NCBI RefSeq assembly: GCF_030272615.1
Contig: NC_081415.1
Coordinates: 371,795,809-371,859,808 of the forward strand
From: Cryptomeria japonica
Taxonomy: Eukaryota > Streptophyta > Pinopsida > Cupressales > Cupressaceae
Length of the DNA: 64,000 bases
Direction: 5' to 3'
The first letter of the stretch is position 1, and every line of letters starts with the position of its first letter. The position numbers were made by a program, and so were the translations under genes. Positions 56,465-64,000 of the stretch are shown piece by piece. Under the pieces are notes generated by a model. The model was not told where the DNA came from. It did no database searches and saw only the letters and a list, made by a program, of their open reading frames with translations.

Positions 56465-56790
56465 TTTAGCACGTAGGAGTATAGTTTTAGTGCATATGAT
56501 AGGAACAATAGCCCGTAGGGCTAACCTAGCTAGGTTAGCATTTAGGTTGCATTCTGCAGTGCTTCAGCAGGTTAAGGTAGCATGTAGGGTCTTTTAATGC
56601 ATAGGGTAGATAGGTCAGTGCACAGGGTAGATAGAGTAGCGCATTGGGTGGATTAGCATTTTGGGTGAGCAGGGTAGCGCAATGGCAAAACTAGTTAGTG
56701 CATAGAGGATTTTAGCGCATTGGTAAAAAAAGACAGTGCATAGTTAGCAGCTAAGCGCATATGAGGTATGTTTTGGCGCGTGGGGTAAAA
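56465..56790. repeat. Interspersed ag(c/t)gcat(a/t)gggta motif
   Basis: About ten degenerate copies of (t)ag(c/t)gca(t/c)(a/t)ggg or near, spaced 20-35 bases: for example 'agtgcacagggtagat', 'agcgcattgggtggat', 'agtgcatagagga', 'agcgcattggtaa'. It resembles in style, but not in sequence, the leader repeats of Tat-1. Confidence 0.6.
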
Positions 56791-57119
56791 AATGGGTAGA
56801 AAAGACTTGGAAGAAAGTGTTGTGGGGGGAATAAATTAGGTAGATGGCTTAGGAATGGATAGGTGTTTGCTGAGTATTTCAAGATGGGTTGTGAGCCAAT
56901 GTTTTGCCTACTGTGATGATGTCTAAGTCTTGATACAATGATTTGGAGTCTGTTGAAATTGCTTTCGATATGGAGTGTCAAGCTGATTGATTGTTTTGAT
57001 GAGGATCCCGATTTTCTGTTGATGTGGATCTTCGATTTTTTCCTTGCAATATGAATTTGATGTTTGAAATGAGTTCTGATTCCTGATTTCCAATATCATT
57101 CCTGATGTGATGCTTGCAT

Positions 57120-57362
57120 TATGGATTTTTGATATGATTTCTCGATATGATGCTTGTGTTATGGATCTTTGATATGATTTCTTGATATGAGTCAGATTGT
57201 CGATATGGATCTTTGATATGATTTCTCGATATGAGTCTTGATTTTTGATATGGGTCTTGGATTTTCAATATGAGTCTTGATTTTTGATATGAGTCTTAGA
57301 TTTTTGATATGAGTCTTGATTTTTGATATGGGTCTCGATTTTTGATATGGGTCTTGATTTGA
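57120..57362. repeat. Minisatellite of 'tttgatatgagtcttga' units
   Basis: A dozen or so imperfect units of about 17-24 bases built on 'ttgatatg(a/g)(g/t)tctt', in the 3' part of the PMD intron. Confidence 0.88.
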
Positions 57363-59467
57363 TGGTTCGTTGTTTCAAGTTGATTTTGTTTTGATTGGAT
57401 ATATCAGATAGATGTGGGAACCGATGATGGACATTTGTTGTTTTGCAGGCACAACTTGGTGTACTTCAATTGCGAGAGAGATTTCCATGACTGTGGTCAT
57501 TGATTCCGTGATTGTCACAGGCTAATAGGGATGTGATTGAGAGATGTGGTTTATCCTCTTTACTAGACATGCCTCAGTATATCATTAACCGGGGTTTGTT
57601 GACAACTTTGGCGGAGAGGTGGCACAGTGACATGGACACCTTCCATTTGGCTACTAGTGAGATAACAGTCACACCTGAGGACTGTTATCGCATTCTATGG
57701 ATTCTTATTGTGGGGCCTTGTTGCCATATGAGTAGACTGAGGAGGGTGGGATAGAGGCTCTCCGTTGCATCTTCCAGGATGATTAGATCTGTGGATATGA
57801 GATCCCATGGCAAGAGTTTGTGGATCTGGATTATGCTCCCTTGCCTTCTATACTAGCTGGTTTTATTGGTGGATTTCTATGTCCCAGCCATAGGTCGAAG
57901 GAACTAGCTATGGGATGGGGATTGGTTTTGGAGGATATAGTCACAGAAGGACGCAGGTTCACATGGGGGTCCTGTATGTTAGCCCACCTTTACAGAGAGC
58001 TTCACCAGGTGGTGTAGCTAGGATACAACAGTTTGTCCACGGGGGTGATATTACTACAGGTGTGGGCCTGGGAGCACATTCCTATGTCGAGACCACTTGC
58101 AGATAGGGATAGGCTAGTTGGTTGAGTATATGCTTATGGGTATACAGGTATAGTTGTCTAGCGTAAGCTGGGAAAGCTAGAACACTGGTGGAGGGCATTG
58201 GAGGATATTGATACAGTCATTTGGAGACCATATATAGATTGTGAGGTGTGGACTGAGGAGAGGCTAGAAATGCCCTATGTGTATATTTCAAGATATTTGA
58301 TCGGGCAGATGCCCTTTATCATTGAGTGATTTTTGCATAGCCTTGTGCAGCGACAATATGGGAGACAACATGGGATACCACAGGGAGCGTGTTTATATGC
58401 TCACCGAAGATAGGATGTGCTCGAGTACGGACCCATGGTGGATAGTGCAGTGGTGGTAGAGGAGTGCATGACATTGGTAGGCCAGATCTGGGATTATGGA
58501 GCTGGGGTTGTTGATGTTGGGATGACAGAAAATTTATCTACCTACTTCGTGGCACATGCAGTGGGATGGATATTGGATCCAGCAGAGATGTTACTTTCTT
58601 TTGATGATGATGAGGATGAGAAACCAGAGAGGCGAGAGGGATTTAGACAAAGAGATGAGGAGGGAGAGGAGGTAGGATATGGAGATGGGGATAATGGAGG
58701 AGGTGATGGAGGAGGTGGTGGACGAGGTGATAGAGGAGGTGGAGGGAGAGATAGAGGATGAGGGGGTGATGGTGGGAGAGATAGAGGAGGAGATAGAGGA
58801 TGAGGAGGGGATGGAGGGAGAGGAGGAGGATTGCTCTTTGGTGTTGGTGGTGCTGGTAGGGTAGGTGTAGTGTTAGCAGTGGTGGGTGGTATAGAGGATG
58901 TTAGGCAACCCGCCCAGTGGAGGAGATACGATGTTCTACCTCCACCGGTACCATAGACAGGGATAGGTATGGGTGGGACCATGACATAGGTACCCATTCA
59001 GATTAGGGTACCTACCCATCGACAAGACTCATAGATTAGACCCCTTCAGGTCATAGTACAATAGCTATAGGCACAGGTGCTAGCACCTATAGGCATAGGT
59101 GCTAGCACAACAGCACCAAATTACACAAATTATGGTAGAGCAGGATACAAAGAGAGAGCGTCGAGTTTGGACAGAGGAGCTTGCTAAGGGATGGGAGAGA
59201 GTGATAGGTGGTGCCTCAATGTGAGATACAGTGAGAGAGATATGGTACATGACCAAGGAGGCCAAGTACTACAGGCGGTTATATGAGGATCTAGTCTCTA
59301 GAGAGCACAAAGCTCCTAGTTATGCAGCCAGTCTATCTGCTCGTTGTCAAATGGGGACAAAGAGTAGAGGTGTTACGGGGCCTCCCCGACGTGATCCACC
59401 TGGTGGAGATCTAGGAGCTAGGACATCTGCTATGAGACCGTCAGCCTCAGGAGATAGTCATACCTGA

Positions 59468-60825
59468 GAGACTTGTGTCTGTTGTATTTTGATCATTTTG
59501 TTGTATTTTGACAGACATGATATCCTTTGTACATTTTGTCCATTTTTGAGAGAAATATATATGGCACCGATTTCTCTAATCCACATGTGATGTGTTATGG
59601 GTGATGATTTATGATATGCTTTGATATGATGTTTCTATGATGATGATATAATGCTTAGATAGTAATGCTTTTGATTTTGTTTATGATGTATGAGCCATGA
59701 TGATAAAAATATGATGATGCTTTGTTATCTTGATTTCTTTGATGTATGATAATGATGATGATGTGAGATGTATCTTGAAAATGAGATGTATGATATGCAA
59801 GTTTTCTTTAAAATGATATGCAACTAAGTGCAAGTTTAAAATGATATGCAACTAAATGATCAACTTCATTCTATCATTGTCATTCCTGTTTAGTTACTTG
59901 TTTTTGCTCTGTTTTGGTTTTTCATTGAGCTTTTGATATGTTGGAAGTTTATACAAGCATAATGGTATAATTGAACCATAATGACCTGAGTAATACTTAC
60001 ATAGCGTCTGATATGGCAAGACAACACAAGCATCGAGGTATAATTAAACCAAGACGAACTGAGTGTTGCTTGCGTAAAACAAACAAGAGTTAACCATTTG
60101 TATGCACAAAGTGGAACAATGTCTTTAATGATATGTTTTCAATCATGTCTCAAGACAAATTTGCACCGTACAAGTGATCACCTCATAGACAGAAGACCCA
60201 AAAAAATATCAAATTCCCCCCTTTACTTTTCTCTAGGTTGATGCATCATTGAGAAATTCAAGAGATCTAATGATTCAAAATTTTAAGATACAAAATAGTC
60301 AAAACTTCATGCTAGATGTAAACAAATTATAATTCAAAAAATCATCCATCATGTGTGCGTTAAAGTTGTATTTGGATAATGGTCTTGTTTTTTGGCTTGA
60401 TGAGTTGTTGTTGACAGGATTTCCTTAGCGTGCTGTGATTCTTGTTTGTTTGTTTGTTGGAATGCTTGAAGTGACTCAAGGAATGCTACCCCTAGTTAAA
60501 GATATCTACTTATGTGGATATACATAGTGATCACCAAGCCATGGTGAGATATGATGAAGTGATCTTCAGATAATCAAGAACAATGACTACGCTAAGTATG
60601 TCTGGGATAATGCTACGTAAAAAGTGTTGGGCGATGGCCATTAGATTTGACTTTGGATGGATGTCAAAGATATGAGTAGTGATAGATAGAGGAGCTATTC
60701 TCTCACAAATAGTGCCCGTTGTCAGGTTTTCACCACTTGTTTTTATTGCACTTTTTTGTTGTGTTGTGTTTTTTTCTTTCTTATTTTTTGATTTATTTTT
60801 TGTATTTTTCACTTTTTCCGTGCAT
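59468..60825. other. Spacer of element D between PMD gene and integrase
   Basis: No credible gene. The left half is rich in 'gatgatga' and 'tatgat' words, like 260-640 of Tat-1. Near 60726 is 'tcaggttttcacca' followed by a T-rich tract (A-rich on the element strand just after integrase), again as in Tat-1. Two converging transcription units, gag-pol and PMD, would end in this spacer. Confidence 0.6.
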
Positions 60826-62287
60826 TTAGACCACTGAAGTGTAGAATTTCTTTAGATGGATATTGTTGGTTGGTTCATCGAGCACATCTCCTTCTGAAGT
60901 TGTTAGCTAATAGGCACCTGATCCATAGGTTGATATGATGACATAGGGACCTAACCAATTAGGTTCAAACTTTCCCTTCTTTCTTGATCTTGTTGATTTC
61001 TGGGATTTTCTTTGAGTACAAGATCACCGACTTAAAAAACCCTAGGGATGACTCTATGGTTGTAGCTTTTGCACATGTGCTTCTAGTATGCCTTGAGATG
61101 ATCATAGGCATGTTGCCATTTTTCATCCAGAAGCTCTAGTTCATGCAGCCTATTTACCCGATACTCCTCATCTGGTATGAGGCCTTCAAAGATACTCTGA
61201 GTGATGGAATTTCTACCTCAAGAGGTAGAATTGCTTCTGATCTGTACACTAATGAATATAGCGTAGCCCCTATAGGTGTCTGAATTCTAGTCCTATATGC
61301 CCATAGTGTCAGATTAAGTTGTACATGCCAATCCTTACCTGAATCATTTACTGTTTTCTTTAGGATTTTCAAGATTGTTTTATTTGATGCTTCTGCTTGA
61401 CCATTCCCCTATGGGTACTAAGGTGTAGAGAAGCAATGTTGGATTTTGAATCACTCACATAGCTCTCATACATCCTAATTTTTGAAGAGACACCCATTGT
61501 CTGTGATGATGGAACTTGGAATGCTATATCTGCAAATTAGATAATTGAGAATAAATGAGGCAATCTATTTTCCAGTTACTGTGGTCATTGGGATTGCTTC
61601 AATCCATTTTGTGAAATACTCTATTGTAGTGATAATGAACTTGTGTCCATGGGAAGATGAAGGATGTATTTTCCCTACTAAATCAAGTCCCCACTGATAG
61701 AAAGGCCAAGATATTGTAAATGGCTGCAACTCCTGTGTTGGTACACAGATAAGATTGCCATGAATTTGGCACTTAGGACATTTCTTTGCAAATTGATAAG
61801 AGTCTTTCTCCATTGTTGGCCAGTAATATCCCATTCTTAGAAGTTTTTTAGTGAGAGTAGGACCACTTGAATGCATGCCACAGAAACCCTCGTGAAGCTC
61901 GTGTAAAGCAGAGTCCAATTCATTACTATCAAGACAATGAAGAAGAGTACCATCTAGACCTCGATGGTAAAGTGTGTTAGTGGTTAAGGTATAACGAGCG
62001 GCTTGCCGGATAAAGTTGCATTTTTGGTTACAAGATAGGTCGAGTGGTAGGGTATTGGTTTTAAGATATTCATAGATTGTCATGTATAGAGGGGAGTTTG
62101 AACCCGTTAAGGCATAGATGATGTGGGAAGCAAAATTGTCATAGGCCGGGGAAAAAAAATGCTCTACTAGGAACTCATAACGACTTTGTTGCTCTAGAAT
62201 TTGTAGCAGTGAAGTGATAGTGGCCATTGCATCAACCAATCTGTTGTCCAACCTTGGTATTTTCTCAAAGGTGATGTGTACAAAGTA
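60826..62287 (-). pseudogene. pol: Element D integrase
   Basis: HHCC zinc site (LHELHEGFCGMH ... CPKCQIHG), catalytic region GLDLVGKIHPSSSHGHKF and IEYFTKWIEAIP in an open 228-codon block (62251-61565). Then a TAG replaces a Gln codon after TGK, and the rest of the core down to 61370 is broken. [18 protein letters not shown] and the Tat C-terminal part follow, with a frameshift near 61190. Closely parallels Tat-1 1884-3300. Confidence 0.88.
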
Positions 62288-62629
62288 CTATTTGAATTCA
62301 TCCATCATTCTTTTGTATGGCAGCAACTTGTCATCCTTTGTGTGATATTCATTGTTGATTTGATTTATAACCAGTTGAGAATCTCCATAGACTCTTAATT
62401 CTATGATTCTCCATTCCATTGCCATTTTGATTCCTATGACTAGGGCTTCATACTCAGTGATGTTATTGGTACATGGAAAAATGAGCCTATATGATCTTGG
62501 AATAGTGTGTCCTTTGGGAGTGATGAACAAGATGCTGACACCCGATCCATGTTGGGTGTAGGAACCGTCAAAGTATAGGGTCCATTGCTTGAGTGCAATA
62601 GTAAGGACATCCATGTCTAGAAATTCCAC
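62288..62629 (-). pseudogene. pol: Element D second RNase H (archaeal-type)
   Basis: LYFDGSYTQHGSGVSILFIT, TEYEALVIGIKMAMEW and YGDSQLVINQI in one open block. The catalytic Asp in LYFDGS is kept, unlike Tat-1. The last Asp (VDAMATI) is beyond a TAG at about 62287, in the same frame. Confidence 0.88.
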
Positions 62630-63259
62630 CTACACTGGTTGTTTATTTGGTAGTGGTGCTTCAGCTAGTTGATCTGCAATTACGTGTCCCTTGATAGCTC
62701 GATGCTCTGTGTATTGGATATCAAATTCACTGAGAATCATGACCCATTTAGCCAGTTGGCTTGTAAGAGCTGCTTTTCTGAGTAAATACTTGAGAGGATC
62801 AATTTTTGCTACTAGCTTGATTGTGTGAGCTAGCATGTAATGGCAAAACTTTTGAGAGGCAAATACCACAACTAAACAAGCCTTCTCAATGAATGTGTAA
62901 TTTAGCTCATATCCGTTTAATGTTTTGCTGATGTAATAGATTGCATGGCCTGCTGTTAAGTCCACAATTATGTTGATACTGGGCAAAGGAAAGTCATCCT
63001 TTGGATAGGGTTTGTTGAAATCTCTAAAATCTATGCATATTCAGATGCTTCCATCTGATTTTGAAACTGGTACAATATTTAAAATCCATTCAACATAGTC
63101 TATAGGTCGAATGAATCCGACGTCTAATAACTTCTTTAGTTCAACTTTGACCATTAATGCTACATGCAGATTCATCTTTCTTAACTTCTGCTTGACTGGC
63201 TTAGCTCGTAGATCAATAGATAAATGATGCATGATTAGGTTTGGATCTATTCCAGGCAT
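62630..63259 (-). pseudogene. pol: Element D RT start fused by deletion to RNase H
   Basis: 63259-63041 encodes the RT lead-in (MPGIDPNLIMHH, KKLLDVGFIRPIDYVEW, VPVSKSDGSI), then a TGA, then DFRDFNKPYPKDDFPLP and VDLTAGHA. This jumps straight to IYYISKTLNGYELNY of the RNase H. Compared with Tat-1 the segment equivalent to about 3992-4708 (roughly 717 bases, about 239 codons) is missing. That removes the YVDD palm and thumb. The frame is kept across the junction near 62947. Confidence 0.88.
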
Positions 63260-64000
63260 ATCAACATAGGAACAAGCAAAATTGATTTTCTTTTCTTTGA
63301 AGAATCTGATAAACTCTGGTTGTTCCTCTTCTGTCAGTGATTCTGCTAGGTGTATGTTTTTAGCTGCTGTTTATGTACCAATGTTTATTAATTGAGTTGG
63401 CTCAATCAATATGGGTGACTTCTTTTGATAGTGTTCAGGAAGAGTGTCAAGTCTCCCATCCTTAGGTTCCTTAAAAATGTTTTCACCCTTAGACGCATCC
63501 TTTATTTTGACTTTTTTGTGATCTAGTGCTGCCATTGGCTAGTTTTCAGCATTAGATCCTTTGTTTCTTTCATTTTTGCGACTGAGAGACTTGGCACTCT
63601 CCCAATTGCCAATATCATTATTTTGTTTGTTGGTAGAGAATGTTTCTGGTTTGACTGTACATAGGTAATGGACAATGGAATCATCATCTAGGAAAATAGG
63701 TATATCAGGGTGTTCACGTTCTTCCTAGTCTATCAAATCAGGAAATACGAGCGGTAGAGAGTCATTTGGTGGGTCGAGCTTGGCTGCGGTAAGTGTCATG
63801 ATAGAGGTAGTGTTAAAGTTGTCTAAGATGTTGGTTAGGTTAATGATATTGTCAAGGTCTTCGATGGTATCATCTTTGGTGTAGACTTGTTCGTAGTTCC
63901 ACTGCTCATTTTCCTTAGCCTCATAGATATGTCGTGTTCCAAATTCAAGTAATCGAGACTCTACACCTTATCCCTCTTGAGAAAGGGGTGTGTGTGAATG
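63260..64000 (-). pseudogene. pol: Element D pol linker
   Basis: Homologue of Tat-1 5037-5640: ESLTEEEQPEFIRFFKEKK, KKVKIKDASKGENIF and KDGRLDTLP. A TAG at about 63726 (after LID) sits at the same place as the TAG near 5514 in Tat-1. Runs off the window. Confidence 0.75.

Larger units (their letters stand above)
56380..57448 (+). other. Intron of the PMD gene
   Basis: 1,069 bases from CCT|GTAAGT to TTTTGCAG|GCA. Removing it keeps the frame (exon 1 is 27 codons). The intron is not coding and contains two short-repeat regions (56465-56790 and 57120-57362). Inferred from splice consensus and frame, not from transcript data. Confidence 0.65.
56299..59467 (+). pseudogene. Plant mobile domain (PMD, aminotransferase-like) gene captured in Tat element D
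   Basis: Proposed exon 1 56299-56379 (MKMSVPYASHRFKSVRQYW...), intron 56380-57448 (GTAAGT...GCAG) and exon 2 57449-59467. Exon 2 carries the PMD fold: RGLLTTLAERWHSDMDTFHL, SEITVTPEDCYRILW, FTWGSCMLAHLYRELHQVV, LLQVWAWEHIPMSRP and VIWRPYIDCEVW. These match the PMD of MAIN/MAIL-type proteins, nuclear proteins linked to silencing and genome stability. A Gly/Arg/Asp-rich tail follows, then a conserved end (KEAKYYRRLYEDLVSREHKA). Damage: two TGA codons at the start of exon 2, a frameshift near 57715, several TAG/TGA codons, and another shift near 59000-59130. It lies opposite to gag-pol, between integrase and the 3' LTR. Confidence 0.83.
54641..64000 (-). mobile_element. D: second Tat-lineage element with antisense PMD gene, 5' part off window
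   Basis: On the minus strand: pol linker (64000-63260), RT start, RNase H, second RNase H, integrase (to about 60826), spacer, PMD gene on the opposite strand (56299-59467), PPT (55892-55878) and 3' LTR. Pol aligns block by block with Tat-1, and the LTR starts TGTAGACG like Tat-1's TGTAGACACC. All pol blocks except the integrase end share one frame. An internal deletion removes the RT core. The left LTR end is approximate and the 5' LTR is off the right edge. Confidence 0.9.

Noticed and set aside
58542..58997. 151-codon proline-rich ORF on the minus strand
   Set aside because: It is the complement of the Gly/Arg/Asp-rich low-complexity tail of the PMD gene; composition alone keeps it open.
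59067..59110. Palindrome aggtgctagcacct and neighbouring duplicate near the PMD tail
   Set aside because: Short local duplication in a low-complexity coding stretch; no evidence for an operator or recombination site.

Overview
The window looks like repeat-dense nuclear DNA of a large-genome seed plant. It is packed with old, nested LTR retrotransposons and one long L1-type LINE. The Ty3/gypsy Tat lineage and the plant mobile domain (PMD) are plant-specific. A conifer or other gymnosperm is my guess from the element style and decay level, not something I can prove. I see no tRNA, rRNA, CRISPR array or ordinary single-copy host gene. The only host-type gene is a PMD gene, and it lies inside a retrotransposon.

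Layout from left to right. (1) 1-12501, minus strand: a Tat-lineage element (Tat-1) whose 3' LTR is off the left edge. It has LTR, PBS, a 2.3 kb leader, gag, protease, a G-patch region, RT, RNase H, a second RNase H and integrase in one reading frame broken only by amber codons. Downstream of integrase, on the opposite strand, is the tail of a PMD gene. (2) Tat-1 sits inside element A1 (12502-15252), whose 3' half and 3' LTR remain. (3) 15253-18390: an LTR-like stretch and a gypsy gag-protease fragment E. (4) 18391-19772: a plus-strand Tat pol relic. (5) 22122-34984, minus strand: gypsy element B, split by a 1.88 kb solo LTR (23207-25085, TSD CTTAT) and by an 8.1 kb LINE (26438-34566, 17 bp TSD). 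(6) 34985-38857: a Tat LTR relic and AT-rich DNA with a 340 bp direct repeat. (7) 38858-45619: element A2, complete. (8) 45697-54648: element F, a plus-strand LTR plus degraded ORF, split by element A3 (45851-52522, minus, perfect TSD CTTCC). (9) about 54641-64000, minus strand: a second Tat element, D, whose 5' part is off the right edge.

Two things stand out. First, both Tat elements carry an antisense PMD gene between integrase and the 3' LTR. In D the gene has its own TATA box, a short first exon, a GT-AG intron and a long second exon. Because it is antisense to the element's genomic RNA, its promoter and intron could survive retrotransposition. Second, the A family (two complete copies and one partial) has copia-like PBS, PPT and LTRs but no polymerase. 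It encodes a coiled-coil protein with four CCHC knuckles, and a protein of about 1,100 residues that I do not recognise. These elements must depend on enzymes from another element.

All copies are damaged (stops, frameshifts, deletions), so none is likely to be active. Coordinates of LTRs with matching TSDs are firm. Those for fragments E and F and for the left end of D's LTR are approximate.
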